This document shows, one piece after another, positions 1 through 11,750 of a stretch of 64,000 bases of DNA; within the stretch, counting starts at the first letter, position 1; each line of letters starts with the position of its first letter. This DNA comes from Heligmosomoides polygyrus polygyrus (lineage: Eukaryota; Nematoda; Chromadorea; Rhabditida; Heligmosomidae). The translations under genes were made by a program, and so were the position numbers. The stretch is from NCBI GenBank assembly GCA_947396885.1, contig OX377201.1, positions 30,171,923 to 30,235,922 of the forward strand. Direction: 5' to 3'. The notes under the pieces were generated by a model. It saw only the letters and a program-made list of their open reading frames with translations, was not told the DNA's origin and ran no database searches.

Positions 1-744
1 AATATTGCTCTGCTATTGACGATGCGAAAGTTGCGGCACGCAAGCGACAAGAGCTGTAGATGGAAAGGATGCATGGTTTCGGGGAACTTTCATAACCTGT
101 GTAATCAATCTTATGCTAACATTTGCTGCTTCTGTCTTCGACTTCTGAATGGATAGTTTCGCCTATATATTTTGTTTTGCGTATTATCAAACTAGCGTTT
201 CGATATTTTGTAATCAGAGCGTGTTATCGTAAAATAAACAGGTTCTGATAGAGACTGCTGGCTTACAAACAGAAACAAAGCAAATGTGGATCTGGAAGCC
301 TTCAAATACCATTAACTTAACGAGTTCCACTTATAGAAAAAATAATGAACCATGCGCTTCAATACAACAAATTGATTGGAAAGTGAAAGAGTCAATGAAC
401 GAGTCTCCTACTAGGGAGAAAATTTTTTAAAACCTTTCCTTTTCGGGGTACATAGAAATTGCTTCAGAAGATTGAACAAATACAAAATAAAGTAAACAAA
501 ATAAGAATTTTCGATGGAAAAACAACGGTGGTACCTTGTCAATGGAGTAGCTTCGTTCCTATTTCATTTCCTGTCCGTGGGAGGAAAGACAGACGATCTA
601 ACATTTCATTTTATAAATCAGACTTCACAATTTATACAACACACAACATACGACGAGAACAACGATTCAGTAATAGTAAAACAGGCATAATGACACAGTT
701 ATATTACAACAGTTATGACGCTAGATACGATAGATAAAAGATCA
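1..744. other. AT-rich sequence with no recognised gene
   Basis: This stretch precedes the first hAT-like element. I see no protein family, RNA gene or tandem repeat in it. An open frame of about 92 codons at 459-737 starts at TTG and has no recognisable domain, so it is not treated as a gene. Confidence 0.5.
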
Positions 745-752
745 GTGTGGAT
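745..752. repeat. 8-bp target-site duplication (left) of hAT-like element A
   Basis: The octamer GTGTGGAT lies directly before the CAGGGAT terminus at 753. It recurs directly after the opposite terminus at 3241-3248. An exact 8-bp direct repeat around inverted termini is the signature of hAT-superfamily insertion. Confidence 0.85.
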
Positions 753-954
753 CAGGGATGAGCGGATTAACCGTTATCCGTTATCCGTTATCCGGTTTCC
801 GGGAGGTTTTGACCTATCCATTTTATTGTTCGTTATCCGGCAATTTTGCTCCAGACAACGAACAACAAATTAGCTGATACCCAGGTTTGGACGTGGTAAT
901 GGATAGCTGTGTAGAAGCTTCACATTCATAGGAGGGATCGCAAGCAACAAGTCT

Positions 955-1525
955 TACTTAGATCTAACCAGGTTCTCCTGATGTCGCGTCATATCGAGGT
1001 GGCCATTTTCGATATCCACCGACACCATGGTCAGTCGATATGGAGGAGGGTCGTTGAGCGGTCGTTGGCGGATCGCGGCTCTTCCACCGCCGCTACAGGA
1101 GAGCACTGGGAGACGGGAGCAGTTCCTGCACGAGCACCTTGGACGCACTACACCCTGGAGTCCCTTCCCTAGCCGAGTTGTGCGCTCGAAGAGCGCACAA
1201 CCCATCTCCGATGTCCCCCTCAGCGACGAAAGCATTCTTGGCACGAGTCGCCTGGATGGCCCACACCCCGGAGTCCCTTCCCTAGCCGAGTTGTGCGCTC
1301 GAAGAGCGCACAACCCATCTTCGATGTCCCCCTCAGCGACGAAAGCATTCTTGGCACGAGCCGCCTGGATGGCCCACACCCTGGAGTCCCTTCCCTAGCC
1401 GAGTTGTGCGCTCGAAGAGCGCACAACCCATCTCCGATGTCCCCCTCAGCGACGAAAGCAGTCTCGGCACGGATTGATGTGCTCCCCCTCAGCGACGAAA
1501 GCAGTCTCGGCACGGATTGATGTGC
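955..1525 (+). repeat. R350-type repeat followed by a 113-bp tandem array
   Basis: Positions 955-1150 match the repeats at 10838-11165 (same strand) and 48122-48474 (opposite strand), sharing the block GATATCCACCGACACC and a following block rich in CCGCCGCTACAGG. From about 1152 a 113-bp unit repeats three times (AGCCGAG at 1171, 1284 and 1397), ending in two shortened units to about 1520. Each unit carries the hairpin TGCGCTCGAAGAGCGCA (7-bp stem) and the core GGAGTCCCTTCCCTAGCC. Open frames on both strands here are products of the repeat, not genes. Confidence 0.75.
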
Positions 1526-1529
1526 AAGT

Positions 1530-3138
1530 TTGCATGGTACTCCAGCAGGAGCTGGCATATATTGCCAGCGGAGCAAGTGGTTAGTTCTAATGGCTATCGC
1601 GAGCGGCAATAGAGGGCATTCTAATGTAGAACGTGAGGTGACTTCAGGCACAGGTGACGTATTTCGAAAGACGTCTAACTTCCATCCTTCCAGGGTCCTT
1701 CATTTATACCATATATCTATGAAACCTACTAGGATTGATTTGTTCATGAGCTTGTCACCAAGCCATCTAGGACCAAGAATGCATTCAAGCTGCCTTGGTA
1801 AATCTAGGCGGGTGAGGTGACTGACGGTCACAAGTGGAGGGCTGGCACATCCCAAGATTAATTGCTTAGTGCCGAATTTAGCGTCCTCTTCCACAATTGC
1901 AGTGTGTAAGTAGCATGCGACAAAGGTATTTTAGTTTTTACTGATAGAGTGTTGTAACACATTAAACACATACAGCTAAGCATTAATGAATACAAGCAAA
2001 ATGGGCACAGGTTCAATTTAAATGAGTGGAGAAAGCTACGCTCCTACAAATTGTTGAGGTGTGTTTGTAGAAACGATTTTCTGAAAGCGTATTTTGCTCG
2101 CTGGTACTGGTTCTACCTCCGTAATGTTAAGGAATTGATCCTCTATATAAAAATCGAAATAGTGCAAATGAACTGTACTAAACTGATTCCGCGCTGCGAA
2201 TGTTGGAGCTTCATTTTAATTTGAGATTGCCTTTCAAGGACATTCCATTTTCCGCTTTTCTAGTTTTCATATCTCTCCGCATTAGGACTGCACAATGGCT
2301 TGTAGTGGCTAGCCTGTAGAAAGCTGGTATTTCACCCATCTCATTCCACGTCTTTCTTTCTTGAGATACTGTCGAACAAGAGTATCGATCCGCGTAAAGC
2401 TGCGAAACCAAGATTGTTATGCAGACATTAATCGGTTGAGTCGGCCTAGCATAGAAAAGTCAAGAGGCGTTGGAGGAGCCATTCATCCAAGGATCATTCT
2501 GTTTGGCCACAGCCTTAATTCAAAAAGAAAACCTGACGATTGATCAGTAAAACAACCCAACAATGGAAACATACAAAATGCCGGCAAGTTGCTGTTCAAC
2601 GAAGGAAATATGAGTGAATCAGAGGTGAATGAGTATCACATCCTTTCCCTCCGAGGGCGGCTTATGAATGTTTCTATACTGTTAGTTGGGCTGTTTTACG
2701 CATCCTTTGTCTCGCTCCTCCCATTCGTTTTAACGGCAAAAACATGAAAATTTGTAAATTACTATGGAAATGTGCTTGGATGAACAAATTCTCAATCCCT
2801 CCTTGTCTTTTCCAGACTTTGATTAAGGTGATCAAAACATCAGCAGATTAGAGCTTGCAAAACAGTTTTAGTTTCACAGCTTGGTGGTCTTGTTCGCGGA
2901 ACCTGGTGAAGGAATTGTGGTTCGCAAATCGAACTGAGCATCGGTTTGGATGGCAATGAAGAAGCGTTTCTTTTTACTTAGATTTTGTGAGACTTCCATA
3001 GGGCCTTGTTAAAGTGACTGCACTATGTTTCAAAAAACCCAATTAAAGTCGTAAATTGTAAAGGTTTAAATTTGACAGCGGTTGCTCTCCATGTCTGCTG
3101 TTGAATCTAGAGCAGTTTAGGCCCAGTTTTATTTTTGC
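1530..3138. other. Interior of hAT-like element A without recognised coding
   Basis: Between the tandem array and the right subterminal repeats the element holds AT-rich sequence with short open frames only. No DDE transposase, BED finger or host exon was recognised. Confidence 0.45.
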
Positions 3139-3240
3139 TGTTCGTTCGTTATCCGTTTTTCCGTTATCCGGCGATTTTTGGGCAAAATTATCCGTTATCC
3201 GTTATCAGGGTTTTAAAGTTTTGTTATCCGCTTATCCCTG

Positions 3241-3248
3241 GTGTGGAT
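3241..3248. repeat. 8-bp target-site duplication (right) of hAT-like element A
   Basis: GTGTGGAT, identical to 745-752, immediately follows the terminus CTTATCCCTG. Confidence 0.85.
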
Positions 3249-3489
3249 CTATATGGTAGGATGTAATAATTTAGATCTAAATAAACCCAAAATAGTCTGT
3301 CCAAGGCTAATATAAAGTTTGACCTTTGTGAAAGAGTTCATTTTCAATTACCCAGCAGTTTATTATAGTGAACCCCTCCCTCCTAGAATTGATCCAAGCA
3401 ATGCCATAAAGCAATGTTAAAGGACTAATCCCTATAAATGGCCCAGCCATGCGTGGCTATTTCGCGATTTTTCCTCGACAGATCAAATT

Positions 3490-4340
3490 TAGAGAGGGTT
3501 TACTAGTGCTACGATCGGCGGCCCCGCAGGCAGAGGCAAGCCCTGCACACGAAGCCCCTCTCGCCCCGCGGAACACCCGAGGATCGCCAAGGGACACCCG
3601 AACCCGCGGGAGACGAGGCCTTAGGTTCCTAGCCCTGGTCGCGTATTGACCGTATTGACACGTATTGGTAGTAACTCCAACGAGGACTCACATTCCTCAC
3701 CGTCCTCTGGCTCGCCCCTCCAGCCGTCTCCTCCTTGCGGACAAGGGAGGAACCCGGGACCCCTGGAGGGCGAGGCACAAACCCCGACGACAAGATGACA
3801 CAGAGAAGACTGGCCAAGAAAAAGGCAACGAGACATGCCGATAGGGACTCACCCTCCTCCGTCCTCACAGCACACCGAGCAGTTGTAACAGTTTATCGCG
3901 AATACGAACAAAGTGCAGACAGATACTAGTGAATAGAAGCAGGCAGTAGAAAATCCTCCGGGGTCGACAGGCTGGTTTAGTTTCCGAGACCGCGAGGGTG
4001 AGCGCAGTGCTCACCAGACCTGGCGGCCTCTCTCCAGGTGCCACTTCCGTATTGAGTCCGTAGAGGGGAGCAGAGTCGAGGCCTCACGGCGGCCATCCGG
4101 CATGGTGGATTCGACGACCCGTGCTCCCGCGACGAGGTCTGCCGACCGACGGACGAGGTCGGCAGACCTCGTCGCGGGAGCACGGGACGTCGAATGCGGC
4201 CGCACGCCCGTCGAGAGGAGGCGGAGCGCGCCGATCGATGGTGCTGAGTCACCTGTTTTCCCATGCTCCCAGGCCGATCGATGGCGCCTCATCGGCAAGA
4301 CGCCGTGAGAAACAGCGCGCCCGGACCAGCCACGGACCGA
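3490..4340. other. GC-rich block inside the inverted-repeat arm
   Basis: Base composition changes sharply to GC-rich compared with the AT-rich flanks, and short frames open on both strands as expected for such sequence. I recognise no protein in any frame. The block ends shortly after a long perfect hairpin (4111-4193). It is mirrored at about 23053-23903. Confidence 0.5.
4111..4193. repeat. Perfect hairpin in GC-rich block
   Basis: The sequence GTGCTCCCGCGACGAGG at 4121 pairs with its reverse complement ending at 4183; paired positions add to 8304. Stem arms are about 38 bp around a short loop. The mirrored copy is at 23200-23282. Such a stem could form a cruciform or a foldback transcript, but no function is shown. 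Confidence 0.8.
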
Positions 4341-5846
4341 GGAGCGATCGCGGTGGCGACAATTAAAGAGTACATTTTAGAGATCTGTCTCCACAAAAAG
4401 CTTCCTATTATGCTTCCATACAGCTCATAAAATTATCATCCCATAGGGCGCTATTTAATTCATTCTTATTTCTTTCATAACGCTTTATTTTCACCAGGTG
4501 CCTTCATTAGGTGAGGTAAGCGTACCCGACGGATCGCCAAAATTCACCTTGACTGACCTTTTATGAACATATCTAGGTTCAAGATAGACAAAGAGAAAGA
4601 CACGTACATCTTTGTGTATAAAATTTCCAGGAAGATCGTTTTTATTTACAATGCTATCAAGAGAAGAAGAGATAGTTTCAGTAATCCCTACAAATTCTAA
4701 TTCCGATCCACTTGTAATACCTCCTACCAGCCAAGCGATTCTAACTGTGCGACCTCGGTTGTACTTTTTTCGTAATGATAGATTAGGTTAGTTGAAGCGC
4801 TAAGATCGGTTATCAAATTTTCTAGGATTGATTTAAGTGATTATCCTTAGGCTCCAAGTGGTTGGTAACGAAGTTTTAAGCCCTCATAATGATGTTTTGT
4901 GGTGGTCAACATTTCCGCGCCAGGCTGGACTCAAACCGCGCCTCCTGTTGACCGGGCGAAAAAGCGCTACGCTATTGCACCACCGGCGCTGCATTATCGA
5001 ACGCATATACAGTTTTGGTATCAACAAATCATCGTTATAAAAACTTACAACCTCATTATCAGAAACATGAGAAAGTAGAAATCTAGCGAATGTTTTACTA
5101 GTTCTATTCGTTCAAATATTATAGTTTAAGTACCAAAAGTTTCTAAAGAAGAGGTGGAATTGGGTTGTATACTTGTCGCCTTTGTTAAATGCTTGCATCC
5201 AATTTTGTCATCGTTGTCAGACAGCGAAGTGCCACCCCTCCACCAGGTTTTGACTTGAAAGATGCTTAATTTTTTCCTTCAGAACTGTCCAGTCTCCCTA
5301 TTATAGCTCTCTGTTTGGTTCGAAAAATGTCCACTTTCATTCGAAGAGTGTCTAATTTGGATGAAAAAGTGAAATTTGCGTAAAAATTGTTAAGTATGCA
5401 TTGGAAGGCATACAATTTAGTTTGAAAAGTAACATGAGAATCGTATACACACAATTACCTTATGTTGTTCTAACCCTTATGTGAAAAGCTTCATGCAATT
5501 CGGTGTGTATAACAACTGTCATTTGCACGCTAGCTTACAACATGACTCCCTTCAAACTTTTATTTTCTGGATTATAGGTAGGCTACAGTTTCTTCAATTT
5601 TACAGTGAATATGGAGACATTTCGCTTTTCCATAATATGGTTTTTTGCAATCGAAATAGTCGTTCGGAAAATACTGTTTATTTCTTGATATTTCCATATT
5701 TTTGTGAGAACTGCAATATCATCCTAATTTATTTCTTGCTGAGTAAAAGATGCCATTCATGTGACTGCTGCCGCTCCTTCATCCTGCCTCAACTCGGTCC
5801 TGCTATGTCTTGAATTTCTTGAAATGAACTTCCTTGCACCATAGAA

Positions 5847-6250
5847 TTGTTTTCGTATATAGGCCACCCAACTTATGTACAAATGGTGAAGAAGGTATGT
5901 TAAATTTTCTTGAGAGCCCTTGTGATTCAGAAAACCACTTAGTCATTCTTGGGAATTTTAATTTCTGACTTTTGACAGAACAAAAAATTCGGCTGCGAAT
6001 AAATTCTTAGAACTCTTTGTAACCAAATTTGTAGATAATTGTTTGTGCAGGTTTAAGTCAACCAGTCACAGAACTCACACAACTTATTTCAATTCTGCTG
6101 ACGGGTGGAGTGAATTTGAAGGTTACATTTCCGTGGCTACCCTTTGAAGGAGATTGTGTGATATGGTTCGTATTGACTTGTAGAACCATGAGGCAGTGGA
6201 AGTCAAAAAGCTGAGAAATGTGAAGCATGTAAAACATTCAAGACATACTA
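5847..6250 (+). pseudogene. CR1-type non-LTR retrotransposon endonuclease fragment
   Basis: Reading from about 5847 gives a frame with VYRPPNLCTN and, about 20 codons on, LVILGNFNF, then a stop. These match the YRPP and GDFN landmarks of the apurinic-type endonuclease of CR1/Jockey elements, with D changed to N in the second motif. After a frame change, NSAANKFLELF and following residues resemble the next part of the domain. No RT domain follows. It is a short decayed fragment; the mirror copy is at 21143-21546 on the minus strand. Confidence 0.65.
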
Positions 6251-6552
6251 TTAATCTCTAGGGCCAAAAGATCGATCAATAAATCCGCTGTCCTGGTTCG
6301 AATAAGGAAATCTGTGATAAATTTGACTACCATTTGAAGGGGTTTCTGGATTATAGGGAAGAAAGCCGCAGCGAACTAAACATCAGCATTCGGTTTCGAA
6401 AATTTCAAAACATTTACCACCTCGTGGAAGCTAAACATCACTTTGGAAAAGCATTAGGTTACAGCAAATGTTCTCACCGTTTTCGATACCTAAAATTTTA
6501 TTGATTTTCTACGATCAAGAAGCGCATTAAGAAACAGAATAACGAGCAACAT

Positions 6553-7223
6553 GTTTTATCGCTTGTCCCCACTCCGCGCTTGCCACTTTGCAGACTTCTT
6601 AAGTCAGCAGTGTGGAACGCTTCTGGCTTTGGCTCGACCTGTTCTATTCGCTCTTACATGTTCAACATGCGATCCGTATCATACTCACCAGTGAACGATT
6701 TTCCTTGTCTAGCTTGGAGAGCAGCAGGAAGAGAGTGTAGTCTGCTGGCACAAGGTCTCGGTTGTACGGCTGTTGGGGCATCACTTTCCATCCAAAGTCG
6801 AGCAGGTTCGGCAAACTATTGCAACGTTTGTTTGTTGTCATTGATGTGCAAGCATCAGATCGTACTGTTATTCGGAATGTTCCGTTCGATTTTAGCTACA
6901 CCCTATTCAGCTACAAACAACAGAGGCCCTTGGTGAGGATTTCGTTGCATCTCTTGCGTTTGATATTGACGCACAGGCACCACTTCTCATCTTGTAACGA
7001 TAGACGCCATGAGGGCAACTGGTTAGCCACCTCCGTTCATGGCCGACGATCGAGTTCCGTCAAGTCGTGGGGGACCCACTGCGCCAACATTTTCACCTCA
7101 CCTTGTCGCCACAGATGATCGGCGACGGTTGTAAAGTGTATTCCTAGGCTTTCTTCGTGTTCACCTGTTGCTTGTCGTGGGTCTTACTCCACTAACCGTT
7201 GTAGTCAGTCACTGTTGGCTTCG
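6553..7223 (-). pseudogene. Decayed mariner-family transposase (left-arm copy)
   Basis: On the minus strand, broken frames spell mariner landmarks in order: an HTH-like stretch (FTTVADHLWRQG), QWVPHDLTELD, DEKW followed by VNIKRKR, then FGWKVMPQQPYNRDL and VPADYTLF. These correspond to the WVPHEL, DE, YSPDLAP and DYxLF signatures of mariner transposases. Several frame changes, stops and a shortened catalytic middle make it inactive. The identical mirror copy on the plus strand is at 20170-20840. Open frames of 118 codons at 6580-7118 on the plus strand are antisense shadows of this remnant. Confidence 0.75.
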
Positions 7224-7368
7224 AATGGAGGTCCTAATCAAGAATTACCTTTGATGTGGGAGCCTTTGTTAAAAAAGCGAGCAATCCAATTTTATGTTGT
7301 TTTTATGTTCGGACACTACACATTCCCAGAATGCAGTGTTAATGCGAATTCTTTTCCTCTTTCTCTCT

Positions 7369-8996
7369 CGAGACCTCTTTGATGTTCGGCATTGGCTCGT
7401 GAATTATTTAAAATGATCTAACTGTACTAACTCAATCTAGAATTCTGAAAGCACTTTTAGGTCGTTTTTGCAGGTGTTGAAAATCAACCTTCTCTCCATA
7501 AAAACACGTTTTTCAGCCTAGGTAAAAACTATCAACGTACGCTATATGCTGGACCATCACTGCAATATTGACCCTTTTCATATCACCTTCACAAACTTTC
7601 CACTAATTTTGCAGCTGCTGGCAGGTTACTGTACGTCTCTTGGTTTTTCCATGTTGTCACAAATGTTCCGTAGGACTTCTGCGAGATCTAAAAAATTCAT
7701 CTGAACAGTGGCCTACACCTCGTTTGAGCCTACTTTGTACAATTTTCGATTTGTGAAAGTAACTACACCTTCCTTCTAAAATCTTAATTTTTCTTCTGCA
7801 ACAACGGCAACACAGTGTTTAAACTCTGATATGCTATTTTGTTCTTTTACTTATAAAAATGGTATTGAGCTTATTTTAAATGCAGAAACCATCATTGCTT
7901 CAGTATGCTTTAAGAAGAGATCTCTCCATCGATCTAGGTGGACTTTCACTCCATTGATAACAAAAGTATTATCTTTGCTTGGAGTTACCCACTGATCAAC
8001 GTTAGAACAATTTCTTGATTCATAAATTATATTACAATATCAGACATAGTTTGCGTTGCAGCTTTACGTAAGCACCATTTTCATTATCAATCAAATGAAA
8101 ACCGCAGAGGAGTGCATGGAGATATCTATTTTTGTAAGGAAATAAAAAAGCTGGTTTCTCACTAAATGAAATAAGGTTTAAAAGATTTTTCCACTCTAAA
8201 AAGTAGGCAAAAACGCCTATGACAAGAAACGTAGGTCTTTTTTAGATATTGTAGTGATGTTGGTGCAATCCTAGTTGGTGGTGGCCACTCTTAAGCGATT
8301 TCATAAGAACTGAATGTGTTCAGTATTGAAGCATATTAAACCTATCACTCCTTAGAAAACAACTGCACTAACGAAACCAGGATAAATAACACTAGGAACT
8401 TGAGAGTATATATTTGCAAGCTTGGTCGGAATGTTTTCAATTGGTTGGGACGTGGAGTAAATTGTCTAGTCAGTGTCCAAAACGTTGGTTGACGGTCTCT
8501 TGCCCCAATTTTATTTTATTTTACAGATGTTATCTGTTTTAGCCCCTTGAAATTTATTCTCAAAAAATAATAAAAGGGTCCTCCCTTACTAGATTTGAAC
8601 TAGGAGTGACTCTTTTTAGGTTCCCCTCTCCTGGCTTGCAACTGTGTTTAACCATGTTGGAGAATTGTGTTTATTTTACACATTTTGTCTATTTCTACAT
8701 TTCTACATGTTGTTGCCCATCTACTGTGTTTCGTTATATCAGAAAATCGTTTAAGAAAGGCCACCACCAACTAGGATTGCACCACGATGTTCGAGCACAC
8801 ATGTAGAAATCAAAATACATGAAAGTTTTTATTTAGGCAGAAAACTGATTTTTGTTGGGAGATAATCGATTTTTAACACCTGTAAAAACGGCGTAAATGC
8901 GCTTCCAGAGTTTTAAGTTGAAGTGGTGAGATTAAGTAATTTAAAAAATCCACGAGACAAGGCCGAACACGAGACAGATCTCAAAAGATCGATCGG
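7369..8996. mobile_element. Foldback-type element with long imperfect terminal inverted repeats
   Basis: Sequence at about 7369-7520 is the imperfect reverse complement of about 8825-8996, sharing the blocks around AACACCTGNAAAAACG and the GAG(A)C...CCGAACA segment. A second, inner pair of inverted repeats lies at 8258-8303 and 8742-8791, sharing CACCAACTAGGATTGCACCA. Arms are about 150 bp and diverged. No transposase frame was recognised, so this is a non-autonomous or decayed DNA element. Its mirror is at 18397-20024. Confidence 0.6.
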
Positions 8997-9424
8997 TGTT
9001 GCTTTTATTGCTCCAATGGGGCGATGCACTGCCACTAGGTATTGCACCGAGGTGTGAACCGAGTAGAGGTCATCCGCAACTGGGTTGCCCAACACAGGGC
9101 TCGCGTTAAGTCCAACTCCCGCTATCAGAACCGACTGATGGTGAGTGTAGAAAGGTTAAAATATCGACTAACTCCCATCTGAGCCATATCATATCGCCGA
9201 AAGGCTGTTGGCCCGCACAAAATGACTCACTAAACCATTTTCTCTTTCAAGAACAACCGAAGTGTAAGCTGAAGAAAACGAGAGAAAATACCAAATTTGG
9301 ATAGCAGTAAAGACCACAAAATAATCGCTTCGTAGAAAGCCAGTCTTGCATGTTGCTAGTATTGGAATACTGAAGATACTGCGGTCAAACGAAAAATGTT
9401 GGAGGTCTTTTATTGCTTTATTGT

Positions 9425-9500
9425 ATAGCAAGTCTCCATCACGCCTATCGGCGTGCCTCGCACTTGCGCGCTTCGCGCGATGTTGCAGTATCCCTAATCT
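9425..9500. repeat. Double-hairpin motif, copy in left arm
   Basis: Two small stems sit side by side: ACGCCTATCGGCGT, and CGCGCTTCGCGCG after the linker CTCGCACTTG. The same arrangement occurs at about 30545-30620 with altered loop bases and preserved stems, followed in both by a TTGCAG(T/C)AT block. The mirror copy is at about 17893-17968. Confidence 0.55.
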
Positions 9501-10076
9501 AAGGACAATCACATCGAGCTAGTTGCTCTACTTGTACAGCTTTCATTCCTACCTAGGAGTGCAAAAGGCTCGCAGTAGGTACAGTATGTAGTATGATAGG
9601 GCGATCACTACTGGTCCTCCCTTAGTGAAACGGTCCCCTATTACTGGTACTTGTCCCCCTCAATGATCCACTCTTAGCGGACGACGTCTTCGGCATGTCT
9701 ACCTGAATCCTCAAACACGCTGAACGAAGTCTTTGGTACGTCCTTTGACTCCAAGGAACGTCATGCGACGTATTCCGCACGTCTTCTAAATCCCCTGGCA
9801 CGTAGAGGACCTCTGGGTATTTTCCGCTTCTTTTGCTCCCCGTTACTTGGTCAGTATCGATTGATGGTAATCGATACTTCAAAAACGATTTTCAGATTCG
9901 TGTTGACCGACCTCGATTGCCCCAGGGCCGCAGTTCCCAGGCACGGAGAAGACGTCTGGGTATTTTCGCTATTTTCGTGTCATAACTCCCCCGCCCCCCA
10001 TTTTCCCCCCGATTTTTTCTCCCATTTTCCACATCAATTCCCCCACCCCCGCTAATATCTGCGGCGCCGCCGATCG

Positions 10077-10717
10077 ATAGGGTGACTCATCGCTTAGCGC
10101 GTTATTTGTAGAGAGTATGATACATCCTACAACGAATCGAATGTGGAAAATCTTTTGCGGCAGACGAAAAACTGCTCACAAAATACGGGTACAGCTGTCA
10201 TGGTGGTTTCGGACACGGATCACGTAACGCTGATGGTGAGCGCATTCTTGATTATGAATGGCACACCGTTAGCGATAAGGTGGGGGAGAGTTCGTCGTTA
10301 TACCGCAATTCTTAGATCGAGCTATAACCGAATCCCACCAGAGCGATAGGATGACTCATCGCTTAGCGCGTTATTTGTAGAGAGTATGATACATCCTACA
10401 ACGAATCGAATGTGGAAAATCTTTTGCGGCAGACGAAAAACTGCTCACAAAAGACGGGTACAGCTGTCATGGTGGTTTCGGACACGGATCACGTAACGCC
10501 GATGGTGAGCGCATTCTTGATTATGAATGGCACACCTTTAAAGATAAGGTGGGGGAGAGTTCGTCGTTATACCGCAATTCTTAGATCGAGCTATAACCGA
10601 ACTCCACCAGAGCGATAGGATGACTCATCGCTTAGCGCGTTATTTGTAGAGAGTATGATACATCCTACAACGAATCGAATGTGGAAAATCTTTTGCAGCA
10701 GACGAAAAACTGCGTTT
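10077..10717 (+). repeat. 269-bp tandem repeat carrying a piece of RTE endonuclease
   Basis: Two full units and a partial third (starting about 10077, 10346 and 10615) are nearly identical; the third diverges after about 10713. About 72 bp of each unit encodes, in one frame, GYSCHGGFGHGSRNADGE and RILDY, the conserved centre of the RTE-type endonuclease. The same junction sequence is present once at 13357-13432 within a longer RTE 5' fragment. The unit therefore seems to be an amplified RTE-derived segment. Confidence 0.75.
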
Positions 10718-10837
10718 TTGGGGGCGTATTAAAGAGGCTGCTCTTTAGCTATTTTATCAGAAGTGAAAGGAGCCTTTCTCAGCTAACTCAGTGTCAACAA
10801 ATACTTGCAGGAGAGAGTGTGGTTAGTGATAAAGGGT

Positions 10838-11180
10838 GGCGGGCCTTCTTCCTCCGCCAAGCCGCGTCGTGTCGACGTACCAATTTTTGATATCCACCGA
10901 CACCACGGTCACTCGATATGGAAGAGAGCCGGTGGCGGATCGCGGCTGCTCTTCCACTGCCGCTACAGGAAAATCCAGGAGCAGTTCTCGCTCGAGCAGC
11001 TTGGATGCACTACAACCTGGAGTCCATTCCCTAGCCAGAATCCAGCCCCGGACTCCACATGAGCGCGCAGGGCTAAGCAGCGAAGATTTCGCGCTCTGTC
11101 GCAAAGATGCGTGAGAACGACCACGCGGATATCAATTCATTAGCTCAAATATTGCGGCAGATGCGCGCGTGCGATGATCA
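10838..11180 (+). mobile_element. R350 dispersed repeat, plus-strand copy
   Basis: This copy is about 330-350 bp long and matches the minus-strand copy at 48122-48474 over most of its length, from CTTCCTCCGCCAAGCCGCG to the ATATTGCGGCAG(A/G)T end. It shares an initial block with 955-1150. It contains the core ACCTGGAGTCC(A/C)TTCCCTAGCC also seen in the tandem arrays. No coding capacity is evident. Confidence 0.65.
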
Positions 11181-11380
11181 CTCGCGGCTTGGATGAGGAA
11201 GGATAACTGCGATCGTGATAAAGAACGTCCTGAGAGTGAACCTTGGGAGTAATTGGATTTAGTATGTGGTGAGATCAAAGTCAACCAAATTAAGTAGTGT
11301 CTAATGTTACTATGATAGTTGCAGCAAGTTGAATCCAGATCTTTTATTTCTTTTTATTTATTTGTTTGTTTATATGCGTT

Positions 11381-11750
11381 TCAATATTTTACAATATGCG
11401 GCACCTCATTAGATCGATCCATTCGCGTTTCGTTTTCATTCTTGCTTCTTCTTGCCCATTGCATGTTAAAGGCTGTTAAAGGCTTTCTGGAATACATCTC
11501 GTCATCTAGATTTTGGTCGCCCCACTGCTCGCTTGAACGGCGGTCACCACTCCATAATCTGACGAGGCCACTTATTATCAACAGTTTAGAGATCTCCCAG
11601 CAATATGTCCATTTTCTTACCATGGCACAGTCGATCACATCCTTGACTTTAGTAATTCCTCGCAGCAACACGTTTCGCTTTCTATTGAGAATGTCCAAGA
11701 CTCAAATCTTGGCGAGTAAGAGCGCAAGCAACTCTAACTGCTATCTTCCG
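11381..11750 (-). pseudogene. C-terminal fragment of a non-LTR reverse transcriptase
   Basis: The minus strand reads RGITKVKDVIDCAMVRKW and then, after a one-base frame change, DNKWPRQIMEW, a TGA stop where a tryptophan is expected, FKRAVGRPKSR, another TGA, and RDVFQKAF. This matches the post-RT region of helminth non-LTR elements (pattern ...RW...W.P...GRP..RW.D). Two stops and a frameshift make it inactive, and nothing of the RT core lies beside it. The 146-codon plus-strand frame at 11319 is an antisense shadow. Confidence 0.55.

Larger units (their letters stand above)
753..3240. mobile_element. Non-autonomous hAT-like DNA transposon A
   Basis: This 2,488-bp element is bounded by inverted termini (left CAGGGATGAGCGGATTAAC, right ending CGCTTATCCCTG) and by the 8-bp duplication GTGTGGAT. 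The CAGGG ends and 8-bp duplication fit the hAT superfamily (established knowledge). Inside both termini (about 770-842 and 3139-3235) is a cluster of TTATCCG repeats, which read as subterminal transposase-binding-type repeats. I found no transposase frame; the interior holds a copy of the R350 repeat and a 113-bp tandem array (955-1520), then unrecognised AT-rich DNA. It is therefore probably a deletion derivative mobilised in trans. The TTATCCG repeats could alternatively be a simple satellite, but the matched duplication argues for transposition. Confidence 0.82.
3353..10346 (+). repeat. Left arm of a 7-kb near-identical inverted repeat
   Basis: This 6,994-bp arm is the reverse complement of 17047-24040. 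Homologous positions add to 27393 throughout, checked at both ends and at many internal landmarks, so I see no net indel. One clear substitution is visible, near 10280 (G in the left arm, A in the mirrored right arm at about 17113). The arm begins with CAGCAGTTTATTATAG and ends inside a 269-bp repeat unit. It contains GC-rich DNA with a hairpin, a CR1 endonuclease scrap, a decayed mariner and a nested foldback element. It is either a recent inverted duplication or an assembly product. Confidence 0.93.

Noticed and set aside
6580..7118. Two overlapping plus-strand frames of 118 codons and their mirror copies
   Set aside because: They are antisense shadows of the decayed mariner transposase present in each inverted-repeat arm.
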